A DNA stretch of 64,000 bases. Origin: Camellia lanceoleosa (Eukaryota; Streptophyta; Magnoliopsida; Ericales; Theaceae). The notes beneath the pieces were generated by a model that was given only the letters and a program-made list of their open reading frames with translations, was not told the DNA's origin and ran no database searches. Within the stretch, counting starts at the first letter, position 1. Every line of letters starts with the position of its first letter. The stretch spans positions 8,800,580 to 8,864,579 of the forward strand of contig CM045758.1 of the NCBI GenBank assembly GCA_025200525.1, written 5' to 3'. Of this stretch, positions 35,001 to 46,644 are shown in pieces. Made by a program: the position numbers and the translations under genes.

Positions 35001-36406
35001 AAGTGGATTTTCACAGTAAAGCACAAGGCAGATGGTAATGTGGAACGTGATAAAGCTCGGTTGGTTGCCAAAGGATTCTCTCAATCCTATGGCATTGACT
35101 ATCAAGAAACCTTTGCTCTAGTTGCCAAGCTCAACACTGTTCGTGTACTTTTATCCTTGGCATCTAATCTCGATTGGTCACTTCACCAACTTGATGTAAA
35201 AAATGCCTTCCTCAATGGTGACTTAGCGGAAGAAGTTTACATGGACATTCCTGCTGGACTTGAGACGACATCAAATTTCAACGAAGTTTATAGACTCTGA
35301 AAATCCTTGTATGGTCTCAAACAATCTCCCAAGGCCTGGTTTGAACGGTTAACTAAGGTAGTGAAATGGTACGATTTTGTTCAATGTCAATCCGATCATA
35401 CATTATTTGTGAAGCACTCCCTAGGAGGGAAATTGGCAATTATCATTGTTTATGTGGATGACATAATTCTAACAGGTGATCATGAAGGGAAATTGGCTTA
35501 CTTAAAAAATTCCTAACAAAGGAATTTGAGATTAAAGATCTTGGAAATCTTAAGTACTTTCTTGGAATGGAGATTGCTAGGTCAAAGAAAGGTATATCAG
35601 TCTCACAACGTAAATACATTCTAGACTTACTGAATGAAACAGGGATGCTAGGATGCAAGCCGGCAGAAACTCCTATGGACACAACTATCAAACTGGAAGA
35701 AAGTGACGGTAGTGCACCAAGTGATAAAGGGAGATATTAACGTCTTGTGGGAAAACTCATTTATCTTTCTCATACAAGGCCAGACATCGGCTTCTCTGTT
35801 AGTATGGTCAGTCAATTCATGAATAATCCAACCGAAAAACACATGACTGCTGTGACCAGAATATTGAGGTACCTAAAAAGGACACCGGGAAAGGGTCTCT
35901 TCTTCCAAAGAACAACAAATAGAAAAATTGAGATTTTTTCAGATGTAGATTGGGCAGGTTTAGTGACTGATCGAAGATCAACCTCTGGCTATTGTTCGTT
36001 TGTTTGGGGGAACGCGGTTACATGGCGAAGTAAGAAACAGTCAGTGGTAGCCCGTAGTAGTGCTGAGGCAGAATTTCGTGCTATGGCCCTAGGTATCTGT
36101 GAGGGAATCTGGTTGAACAGACTGTTAGAAGAATTACGGGTTCCATCTAAGCATCCCATGGTTTTATACTGCGACAACCAAGCCGCCATCAGTATCGCTA
36201 AGAATCTGGTTCATCATGATCGAACTAAACACGTGGAGATAGATCGACACTTTATCAAGGAAAAGATTGAAGAAGGAGTTTTTCAAGTCATCCACACTCC
36301 AACAAACTGTCAAAAGGCTGACATTCTCACAAAAGCTCTTGCTCGAGTTAACTTTGAAGATCTGATAGACAAATTGGGAATGATTAACATCTACAACGTA
36401 GCTTGA
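32013..36406 (+). pseudogene. Copia gag-pol polyprotein, disabled
   Basis: ATG 32013 starts gag (HKLNGQNYLQWSQSI). A zinc knuckle CDHCRKSGHSRETC lies at 32824-32865, the protease motif VDSGASDHMTG at about 33131, the GAG-pre-integrase finger (HYRLGHPN...CEICQFSK) at about 33560-33670, and the integrase core with DNARDYF and TPQQNGIAERKNR at about 33700-34110. Reverse transcriptase has LDVKNAFLNGDL and YVDD (35451-35462); RNase H has SSAEAEFRAMA, YCDNQAAI and ADILTK, ending at the stop 36404-36406. Defects: frameshifts near 32336 (T run), 33118 (A run), 33760 (A run) and about 35485, and stops at 34104, 34275, 34635, 34902, 35298 and 35738. No functional enzyme can be made from it as it stands. 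Confidence 0.93.
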
Positions 36407-36413
36407 GGGAGAG
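36400..36413 (+). other. Polypurine tract of the copia element
   Basis: GAGGGAGAG immediately precedes the 3' LTR start TGTTGG; it overlaps the end of the pol frame. Confidence 0.8.
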
Positions 36414-36780
36414 TGTTGGAAATCAAGCTTCTGCGACATTGTTAATAATATATAATATATATGATGTATATATATTATATTAATAGTTGTGTATTAGCCT
36501 GTTTACTCCATCAGATGCCTTAGTTAGTGCCATATGCTTTCGGCCACTTTTATTTTTATATGTTGTTTGCTTTCGGTTGCTTTTGCTTTTAGTTTTATAT
36601 CCTTGCCTTTCATCATAATGTTGTATAGTTTTATATGTTGCCTTTCATCATAATGTTGTATTATCTCTTCTATATAATGGAGGATCCTCGTAAGAATTAA
36701 TAGGTATTGAAATACAGAGCCTATTTTTGCTCTTTCAATCACTCTCTCTCTCTCTCTCTCTCAATATTAATTTCATTTCA
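36414..36780 (+). repeat. 3' LTR of the copia element
   Basis: Same length and ends as the 5' LTR, differing at about eight bases by eye. Confidence 0.95.
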
Positions 36781-36834
36781 ATTTTTAGTATAATTGTTAG
36801 TAAGATTTTAAATAGACACAGTATTACTCATTAC

Positions 36835-37007
36835 TGCCCCTGGGGTGGGGTTCAGTGGATAGAAACGAGACCCAAAACTTGTTTTACCTGGATTCGAGTC
36901 TCCCATTAGTGTAACACCATTAAATTTCGCATCAAACGATTTATTAGTTCAGGACTGGAGTCTAACTAAGCCTGAACCACTCTCTTTTTTTTGTAACCAA
37001 AAAAAAA
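36835..37007 (+). mobile_element. tRNA-derived SINE
   Basis: A-box-like GGTTCAGTGG (36849-36858) and B-box-like GGATTCGAGTCT (36890-36901), a T-rich then A-rich tail, and flanking repeats AGTATTACTCATT (36820-36832) and AGTATTGCTCATT (37008-37020). Adding the sequence right of the later solo-LTR insertion (46645 on) extends the duplication to AC, 15 bp with one mismatch. A variable-length target duplication plus Pol III boxes is typical of SINEs. The SINE lies in unrelated AT-rich DNA. Confidence 0.75.
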
Positions 37008-37854
37008 AGTATTGCTCATTGTAGACACCCCATTTTTGACCGACCTTAAGACTCAGACGTCACCGATTGAGCGCTTGGTGATGTTGCACATCGTGTTCGT
37101 CCAGAGGTTTTAGAGTCTCGGCCGTGAGCCCTGCCTCCGAACTTCCGAGCTTTTCTGTGCCTTGCCTCGGTTTGCGAACCAAGCTCAATTTTCTTTGTTT
37201 CTCTTCCCTAAGGGAGAGAGAGGTCTCGTAGACCATCTCTCAGTGGCCGTGGGCTACATTTCGTGGTCGTAGGCCATTCTTCCCATTTCGGAGCCCGGTT
37301 CTCGGTTTTCGGAGCCGTCAGGCCGTGTGCCTCGGTTTGGGACCGCCTAACTACCTCCGTTTACTCCGGTTTTTGGCATGCATCTTATTTACTCCCTTGT
37401 GAGGGACACTGTGGTCTGAGAGATCCACTTCGTGGTCGAACACCACTCCCGGTGCCTAACAATCGATTTGGGGCCTCGATCAAGGCTGACCCCGAACCTT
37501 CATTTTGCATCGGTTTTCGTTGATTTTTGGCAGGGACCTCTGTTTCATCACCAGGAAGGTCATAGACGGGTGGGAGGCCAGTAATTGTTTCAGCAACCAG
37601 TTATATTCCTTCATCGCCCTCCGACGCCCATTTTTCTCACTTCAAAGCCAAACATGGGGTTTGTGTCCCCATGCTGTTAGAGCCCAGAGCCGATCAGCCT
37701 TACGGACATGACTTGACAAGACAAGCCTCCGGCAAATCGTTCGGGAATGGCATATGGCAAACACGGTGTCCTAGGCGCACCAATGCAAATGCAATGCAAA
37801 GAAACACACAAGTGTAGTCAAAACCAGATATCACGAGTTCGAGTCAAGTTCTCT

Positions 37855-37875
37855 AAATCCCCAGCAAAGTCGCCA
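37855..37875 (-). other. Tat primer-binding site, second copy
   Basis: Minus-strand TGGCGACTTTGCTGGGGA a few bases after the LTR end at 37881, better preserved than the copy at 21391-21411. Confidence 0.75.
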
Positions 37876-39597
37876 GAAACTGTAACAAGCCCGCGAGGGA
37901 CCTCGCTACAGTTCGGACTCGATTTTGTTGCGGTTCTAAATCTGAACCAAAGAGTCCAACTCTGGCAAATCGTTTTTGAAGAAAAAACAGATTTTTTGAA
38001 AAGAAGTACCAAACATGGACTGCTTTGCCAGATAACAGAGTCGCCACCTAAATATTTTTTAAATGGGAAATTTAGGAAACCCTAACTCGGTGCCAAAGGC
38101 CACGTGTCCGTCATCACCAAAGTTGGCTCGGGAACTTGGGTACGATTGGGGAAGGTCACATCGTGAGCACCCCCGCTCACCCGGTCAAAAGACCAGCCTC
38201 TACTAACTATGATATCTGTTTTTGAAAACTTTGTGAGTTCTTATTCCGGTTATTAGCCTAGGTTACTATATGATGCGCACAGCATACAATTATAGACTGA
38301 ATCGCCTGAATTGGAACAAAACATTTCATGTTTGTTTGTGAAAATGGTTTGATGGTGCTACCCGCAGGTAGGCTAAGACGCGGATTTGCCACCCTCGGGT
38401 GGGCTTAGAAAACATGATTTTGCCACTATCTAGTGGGCTTAAAACAAACAGTCGATGAATTGTCCCAATTCAGATAACTCAACCTCCACCCACAGGCATT
38501 CAAGGCAGTTATATCACATAAGCATTTAGCCTCATGGTAAGCATGCTTTTCATGGCAGTCACTCACACGCATGCAAGGATGCTAAAGCATAAAACTCACC
38601 GAGTACTCCAAGCCAAAACAAAAGCTGATTAGAAATCATGCATGATCCTAAATGTGCTGAAATGCCTAATGCAACACATGCAAAATGCAACTATAGCAGG
38701 CTCGGCTATTCTAAACATGGTATATGAGATGCTACAGTTAGCATGTATTCAATTTGGAATTGAAATATAGATGCAGTTTGTATGATGCGCCGAGCCCGGT
38801 GCGTGCAAAAACAGATGAATGATGCAAACATGCTGTCATACTGTATGCTAATTGAAATATGCCCTATATCTAACCATCGTAAGCAGGTAAATAAAAGGGA
38901 GAAAGAAATGGGGGTTGGAAGACATACATCACACTCACACACCCTTATTACAACATTGCCCTCGCGCAGAGGGTCCGAATAAATAATACAGACCCGAATA
39001 AAAGAATAGTACAGTCCGAATATTACAGTCCGAATAATATACAAAAATCTTAATTAATTTACAAATTAAATAAAGAAAGACTGTAAACTGGCATGCAAGC
39101 CAGGGGGTGCCTTGCTTCTGATGAATAGTGTATGCTGGGGTGCTTTCGCACGGAAATCCACTGGGATGCCCCAATTAGCCTCTGTTTGCAATTTTCTCGA
39201 AATGCGTGTCAGACTCCGAAAAGTTGCTGATCCTTGATTTTGCTGCAACAGAGAGCAGGAAAAGGGCATAGCAATATATTTCACAAATATATGCATGCCT
39301 CGATCCTCGTGCCATCAATCACGCATATCGATGCATGATGGCCGAGGAGTCGGATTGCACAACTCAATATAGGATGAATGCATATGAATGCTACAACAAA
39401 ACCTAACTCTATCATGGGTAATCCGGAGTATCGGTGACTTGGGAATTGAGACCCGTTCGGTCACTCGGAGTACGAAACGCGCCTCGTTTCCCGTGCCCGG
39501 GTTAACGCCTATCCCGAACACGATGCGATATGCATGGTATGCATGAAATGTAGCTAATATGCAATCCTAACGTACACAATGTTATGGGAATGAGATG

Positions 39598-40263
39598 CCT
39601 CGAAATGCGTGCCCACAGGCACGCAAACCGAGAAAATGGCATGAAATATGATATACAATGAGACTAAAATGAAATGCCTCGAAATGTGTGCCCACGGGCA
39701 CACAAACCGAGGAAATGGCATACGGAATGCAATGATGGGCTTACGCCAACGTGAGAGGGCCTCAGCCACACTCACACAGGCTGCCGTCGGATAAAAAAGA
39801 AGTGCCTCGGAATGCGTGCCCGCGGGCACGTAAACCGAGGCAAAGGACATCTGAGCATGAAATAACAAATTGGGCTTACACTAACATGAGAGGACCTCAG
39901 CCGCACTCACATAAGCTGCCGAGAGATGAGAATGAGCTGCCTCGAAATGCGTGCACACGGGCACGCAAACCAAGGCAGTGGCATACGCAATGCAAATGAC
40001 ATGAAAAATGCAAATTGGGCTTACACTAACATGAGAGAGCCTCAGCCACACTCACATAAGCTGCCGAAAGATGAAAACAAGCTGCCTCGAAATGCGCGCA
40101 CACGGCACGCAAACCAAGGCAGTGGCATACGCAATGCAAATGACATGGAAAATGCAAATTGGGCTTACACTAACATGAGAGAGCCTCAGCCACACTCACA
40201 TAAGCTGCCGAAAGATGAAAACAAGCTGCCTCGAAATGCGCGCACACGGCACGCAAACCAAGG
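39598..40263. repeat. Hairpin-bearing tandem repeats in the Tat LTR
   Basis: Six imperfect hairpins start near 39598, 39677, 39805, 39940, 40085 and 40229. Each has arms CCTCGAAATGCGTGC and GCACGCAAACCGAGG around a six-base loop. The last two units (about 143 bp each) are nearly identical; earlier ones are more diverged and 79-135 bp apart. The unit at 39677 has changes on both arms that keep pairing (GTGTGC with GCACAC). Repeated Pro-His-Ser-His frames across the block are artefacts. Confidence 0.8.
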
Positions 40264-41919
40264 CAGTGGCATACGCAATGCAAATGAAACGTGGCATATG
40301 GCATATGAAAAAAATGCAAATTTCAGTAGCTAAAATGATGCACAAATAGCCCCCGAATTATGACAAAATTACACCCGATGCCCGAAATGCAATGTTATGC
40401 ACCCGAAACGGCCTACAGCCCTACTAAACATGCACAATATGGACATAATCATGTAAAACAGTAGCAAGGCAGCCCCTAAACTAGCATTTTTTCAGTACAA
40501 AGTATGGCCAAACAATGATCACAAGTATGGAAAAAATAGCTTGCAAAAATGGGGGAAAAGAGGAGAATTACAAATCAAGTGGTATATACAATGCTCAAAC
40601 TGAAAAATACAGTTCTACAAAATTAAAGAGGGGCCAAAAATATGCACATTTACAAGAGATGAAATCCCCCAATTCAGTATGTAGATAGGCTAAACATAGC
40701 ATGCAAAATAATGAGCCAACAAAGGCTATAACATGAGGTACCAAAAGAATGCATCAAACAACCTTGGACCCTTAACAAAACATGAAGAATGGGTCATTTT
40801 AAGACACTTTATAAGCCTGATGAAGGCTGAAAACAGAAGCCAAGAAAGCCTAACAAAGCATGCAATTTTACAGAATCAAAGATGGTATTACATGAAGTAC
40901 CAAAAGAATGCACCAAATGGCCTAAGACCCTTAACAAAACATTATTAGAAGGCCAAAACAAGGCTCTTTCCAGGCCTGATGAAGACTCAAAACAGAAGCC
41001 AAATAAGCTCAAAGGGGCATGCCAAATAGGAGTAGAACATGAATTCAAAGCAAGTGGCATGTAGAGCATGAAAACCAGGTTGAGCCCTTCTTCAATGTTT
41101 AAGAGGGGCTCAAAATAAGCACAATATTATTTCATGAGATGCTCCAAATCAGATCACAAATAGGCCAAATAAATCATGCAATTTTACGGAAAATATGGAG
41201 GATTACAAAGAAAGTGCATGATAGAGAGGCCAAACATGATTGAGCCCTTCTTAAAAGTTGAATAAGGGTTCAAAATAGGCCCACTCACAGTATATATCAG
41301 GCTCTAAAATGGATCACTCAAAAGCCAAACAAAGCATGCAATTTATTGGCCTAAAGAGTGGTATTGAAAGAGGTGCATCATGGAGACACCAAACAGAGCT
41401 GAGCCCTTCTACAAAGTTGTAGAGGGGCTCAAAATAAGCCTAAAACTAGTAGGGGTAGGAGCCCAAAACAAAAAGCAAATAGGGTAAAGAATTGACTCAA
41501 AATTGTGCTCAAAAAAAGGAAATAGAGTCTTACCCTTGAAGATCTAACTTTGGTGGCTTCTTGGCTTCAATTTGTTGATCCTTAGCCTTTGAAAATCACT
41601 CCTTTGCTGCTGAAATGGAGGTGGTGATGGTGGTGCTTAGGGTTGATGAAGAGAGGAGCTAGAAACTTGAAGCTTTTTAGGGTTTTTAGCTATGGAAATG
41701 GAGGTTTTGGAAGAGAGGCTCTTGAGATGAAATTTTGTAACCCTAACAAAGAAGAAGGTCAGCCCCTTAAATGGGCAAGAAAGGGGTGTAAAAGGGAGGG
41801 AAATGCACCCAAGCTTTCCCTCCCAAAATATCCCCCGGAGGCTAGGATATTTTGAAGAAACAGCCGGACAGCTGTAAAGTGCTCAAAAGGAGAAAGCAGG
41901 CCGGCCAGGTGCTTTTGCT

Positions 41920-42002
41920 GCAGGTGGCCGGCCAGCCACCCCTTATGGCCGGCCAGCCACCCCCTATGGCCGGCCAGCCACCCCTTATGGCCGGCCAGCC
42001 AA
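41920..42002. repeat. GGCCGGCCAGCCACCCC tandem repeat
   Basis: Four copies of a 25-26-bp unit centred on GGCCGGCC. The counterpart in the plus-oriented LTR lies at about 43138-43230. Confidence 0.9.
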
Positions 42003-42026
42003 GTGCAAAAATGAAAAGTTGAATTA

Positions 42027-42325
42027 ATGGCCGACCACCACTTTTTAGGGTCCTCCCATGTGTGTAGAACAAGACCCCATGGTTGGAATTTGGCAACTCT
42101 GAAACATGAGGCACAACATTCAACTTGAAAGAGAGGCTCAAAAATGAAAATAACAATTACTGGCCGACCACCACTTTTTAGGGTCCTCCCATGTGTGTAG
42201 AACAAGACCCCATGGTTGGAATTTGGCAACTCTGAAACAGGAGGCACAACATTGCATTTGAAAGAGAGGCTCAAAAATGAAAACAAGAATTACTGGCCGA
42301 CCACCACTTTTTAGGGTCCTCCCAT
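42027..42325. repeat. ~132-bp tandem duplication in the Tat LTR
   Basis: Two full copies and the start of a third of a unit beginning GGCCGACCACCACTTTTTAG, at about 42029, 42161 and 42295. Confidence 0.88.
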
Positions 42326-45300
42326 GTCCCCTCATCACAAATATGTGGTCTCGGCTCGAAGAAAATATCCCTAGGGGGTTCAACATTAGCCCGGAAGTGA
42401 GCAAAACGGGCGCCGGAGGAGCGAAACTGGTTATTTGAGACAATTGCTGGCCTCCCACCCTCCAGTGATCTTCCTGGTGCTAAAACAGAGGTACCTGCCA
42501 AAATTGAACAAAAACTAATGCAAAATGAATGCTCGGGGCCCAAATCACGCAGTTCGGGATCCCGAAAACCGGCTGCAGGCACCGAAAGTGGCATTCGGCC
42601 ACGAAGTGGGTATCAGAGGCCCCAGTGTTCCTCGGAATGATAAAACAGAGGTACCTGCCAAAAATCGGAGAAATCGGAGATGGTTGGGCGGTCCCGAACC
42701 GAGGCACACGGCCTGACGGTCCCGAAAACCAGGAACCAGGCTCCGAAATGGGCAAAATGGCCTACGGCCACGAAAAGTAGCTCACGGCCACTGAGAGATA
42801 GCCTACAGGACCACTCCCTCCCCTCAGGAAAGAAAACAGAGAAAACCGAGTCTGGTTCGCAAACCGAGACAAGGCATGAAGAGAGTTCAAGTCCGGGAGG
42901 CGCCGGCCGCAACTCTGAGACTTCTGAACGAGCACAATATGCAACATCACCGAGCGCTCAATCGGTGACGTCTGAGTCTTAAGGTCGGTCAAAAATGGGG
43001 TGTCTACACCGACCAGTAATTCCATCTGAACTTTTTGAACCCCTTTGAAAAATGGCTTGTTCTCTCTCCTGTTTCACTTCCTCCAATTTTGGACCATAGG
43101 GCTGTGTTGAGGGCACCTGGGAGGACACCAATTTGTGGTGGCCGGCCACTAATTCACCTTGGCCTTTTTGACCCCTGGCCGGCCGGCCATGGGGGGTGGC
43201 CGGCCGGCCACCTGCAGCTCCAAAACCTGGCCGGCCTTGCTCCTCAGGGTGAGTACATTACAGCTGTATACTTTTTTTCCCCAAAAAATCTGTATCCGGG
43301 GGGGACAACTTTTGGGGGGAAACTTGGCTTGTTTTCCCCCCATTTTTTCCCTCATTTTCTCCCCCTTTTTGGTCTATATAACTGGCCTCCAACATTGGTC
43401 CAAGGGTTGGAAAAATTGCCTTGAGCTTGCATATACATCCCTCCTCTCTCTCTCTCCCTTCAAGCTTCAAAACATCAAGTTCTACACCCTTTTCTTTATC
43501 ACCACCTAGCACTACACTACCACTTCCATTTCCAGCAGCTTGGAGCTCTTCTCAAAGGCTAGGAGGCACCATCTTTCAGTCCAAGAGGCAGCCAAGGCTT
43601 GGTCTTCAAGGGTAAGCACCATTTCCCCCTTTTTCTAGCTCATTTTTGTACCATTTCTTAGCCCTCTTTGCTTACTATTTTGAGCTCCGGCCATAACTGG
43701 AAATGTTATTTTTTTTTAGCTCATTTTTCTGTTTCATTAAGGGTCTTATCCTATTTGGGACCTCCATCTTGCACTTGCTTCATTACCTTTCTTTATGCCA
43801 TAATTTTGCATAGTATTTTTGACCTATGTGTAATCTATTTTGGAGCATGATGTAAACTGTAGATAGGATTATTTTGAGCCCTTGTTTGGGACCTCCATGT
43901 ATCACTTGCCATTGTACCCCTCTTTGGTCCCCATTTTTGCATGATTTATTAGCTTATTGAGCTCCTGTTTTTGGACCTTGGTCCGAACTGAAAAGAGGCT
44001 TATTTTGACCCCCTATTCATGTTTCATTAAGGGTCTATGGATGTTTGAGACACCCTTTGTATACTTCATGTTATAGCCCTTTTGGTGGCCTCATTTTGCA
44101 TGATATTTTGAGCCTATTTGTACACTGTTTTGAGCTCGGCCATCAACTGTAAAAAGCATTATTTTGGGTCCCTATTCAACATTGTTGAAGGGCCCTCACT
44201 TGTTTGAGACCTCCATGCACCACTTGCTTCTTTGCCCCTTTGTTGGCCTATTTCTTGCATAGCATTTTGAGCATACTTGTATCTGTTTTTGGAGTTTGTC
44301 ATAAACTGTAATACATCATATTTTTGGCCCCTCTTCAATATTATAGAAGGCCCCTTCTCTGTTTGGGGCCAGAATTTGTGACTTGCTTCATTACCTCCCA
44401 TGCGGAGCTATTTTTGTATGCTAATTTAGCCCTACTTGGGCCCACTGTTTGGTCTCACTCTAAACTGTAAAAATTCTTGTCTCGGGGCTTTCTTGCTTCT
44501 GTATTTTCATTTCATATTCAAATTATGTATGCATTGTATAACTATAGGCCATTTCATGCGCCAAAACCCGTATTTCGGGACTCGTTTCATGCATCGGGTT
44601 TCATTTTACCGGGTTTCGGGGCTGTTTTGCATCTCATTTTACCTCTGATTTTTGCATGATAGTATGCCATTTTTTGTGTTTTGCCATGTCTTGTTAGAGT
44701 GGCATTTCGTGCCTTAGGGTCGGTCATCGGTTTGCGTGCACGTGTGCACGTATCCCAAGTTGTCTCATTTTCATCATTATGGCCTCCTGTGTGAGTGTGG
44801 CTGAGGTCCACTCATGTTAGTATAAGTCCATTATGCATTGCGTATGCCATTTCATTCCATAGCATTGTGTATGCTAGGTTGTATATTAGAGCATTGTGTA
44901 TGCCATGTTGCATCGTGCACCGTGTATGCCATTTCATAACATTGTGCATGTTAGGTTGTATCTTAGTTGCATTCATGCATGTCATGTATATTACATTGTG
45001 TTCGGTATAGGAGTTAGCCCAAGCACGGGAAACGAGGCACATTCCGTACTCCGAGTGACGGAACGTGTCTCAATTCCCTAGTCACCGACACTTCAGATCA
45101 TCTATGATGGAGTTAGGTTTTGTTGTGTTTTCATGTGCATTCATTCAATATTGAATTGTGCAAATCGACTCCTCGGCCATCATGCATCGAGATGCGTGAT
45201 TGGTGGCACGAGGATCGAGGCATGCATACATTTGTAAAAATACATTGCTATGCCCCTTTCCTGCTCTCTATTGCAGCAAAATCAAGAATCAGCAGTCTTT

Positions 45301-46644
45301 CGAGGCTTGGCACGCATTTCGAGAACAGGTGCAAACAGAGGCTAATTGGGGCATCGTCATGGATTTCCGCACAAAGGCAACCCGAACATGTATCATTCAT
45401 CACCCGGAGCGGAATCAAGGCAGTCCTTGGCTTGCATGCCAATTTTACAGCTTTCTTAGTTAATTTGTTAATTAATGAGGAATTTGTACATTATTTGGAC
45501 TGTATTATTTGGACTGTACTATTCTTTTATTCGGGACTGTATATTTATTCAGACCCTCTGTGCGAGGGCAAAATTGTAATAAGTGTGGGTGAGTGTGATG
45601 TATGTCTTCCAATCCCACGTCTTTCTTCCATTTTATTTACCTGCTTATGATGATTAGATTAGGGCATATTTCAATTAGCATATAGTATGATAGCATGTTT
45701 GCATTCATTCATCTGTTTTACATGCACCGGGCTCGGCGCATCATACTAACTGCATTTGTATTTCAATTTCAAGTTGAATACATGTTAGCTGTAGCATTCC
45801 ATATGCCATGTTTAGAATAGCCGAGCCTGCTATAGTTTGCACCTTTGCATGTGTTGCATTAGGCAATTCTGTATATCTAGGATCATGCATGGATTTCTAA
45901 TGAGTTTCTGTTTTGGCTTGGAGTACTCGGTGAGTTTTATGCTTTAGCATCCTTGCATGCGTGTGAGTGACTGCCATGAATAGTATGCTTACCATGAGGC
46001 TAACTGCTTATGTGATATAACTGCCTTGAATGCCTGTGGGTGGAGGTTGGGTTATTTGGATTGGAACAATTCATCAAGTATTTTAAGCCCACACGAGGGT
46101 GGCAAAATCTGCATTTTAAGCCTACCTGCGGGTAGCAAACCATCTTTCAAAAATAAACATGAAATGTTTTGTCCCAATTCAGGCGACCTGGTCTATACTT
46201 GTATGCTGTGCGCATTACATAGTAACCTAGGCTAATAACCGGAATAAGAACGCACAATGCTTTCAAAATCAGATATCGTGATTAGTAGAGGTCGATCTTT
46301 GACCGGGCAAGCGGGGGTGCTCACGAGGTGACCTTCCCCAATCGTACCCAAGTTCCCGAGCCGAGGCAACTTTGGTGATGACGGACACGTGGCCTTTGGC
46401 ACCGAGTTAGGGTTTCCTAAATTTTCCATTAAAAAACATTTAGGTGGCGACTCTGTATCTGGAAAAACAGTCCATGTTTGGCACTTCTTTTCAAAAAATC
46501 TGTTTTCAAAATCGATTTGCCGGATTTGGACTCTTTGGTTCAAGATTAAGAACCGTAACATTTGAGTCCTTGAACTGTAGTGACCCCAATGTGAACGGAA
46601 TGGGACTTAACTCTCCCGAGGCATTCGGGGACGTCTACACTCAT

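Larger units (their letters stand above)
31530..36780 (+). mobile_element. Complete Ty1/copia retrotransposon (coding disabled)
   Basis: Two 367-bp LTRs (31530-31896 and 36414-36780), primer site, gag-pol order protease-integrase-reverse transcriptase-RNase H (copia order), a polypurine tract and perfect target duplications ATTTT (31525-31529 and 36781-36785). The LTRs differ at about eight positions by eye (about 2%), so the insertion is fairly recent. The internal reading frame is nevertheless broken by several stops and frameshifts. Confidence 0.97.
37649..43008 (-). mobile_element. Minus-strand Tat fragment: 5' leader plus full LTR
   Basis: From about 37649 to 37880 the sequence matches the 5' leader and primer site of the element ending at 21416 (TGTTAGAGCCC..., ATATCACGAGTTCGAGTCAA). 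The LTR itself is 37881-43008 (5128 bp, TGTAACAAGCC to GGGGTGTCTACA). It is the 5' end of a minus-strand element whose internal part beyond about 230 bp has been lost. It sits in the plus-oriented solo LTR and creates a large imperfect inverted repeat with 43009-46639. Confidence 0.82.
37020..46639 (+). mobile_element. Tat-like solo LTR, plus orientation, interrupted by a minus-strand Tat fragment
   Basis: The LTR starts TGTAGACACCCC at 37020 and ends GACGTCTACA at 46639, flanked by perfect target duplications CTCAT (37015-37019 and 46640-46644). The plus-oriented LTR sequence occupies 37020 to about 37648 and 43009-46639 (about 4.26 kb); the middle is another copy of the same family in reverse. 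Roughly 100 bp of LTR appear missing at the junction relative to the other copies. No internal region of its own is present. Confidence 0.88.

Noticed and set aside
39751..40333. Plus-strand frames with repeated PHSHKLPKDENKLPRNA text
   Set aside because: They are read across the hairpin repeats in an LTR; the repeat explains the open frames.
41759..42594. Minus-strand frames of 104-175 codons with WPAIRGGWPAI repeats
   Set aside because: They arise from GGCCGGCC and ~132-bp duplications within the Tat LTR; no recognisable protein.
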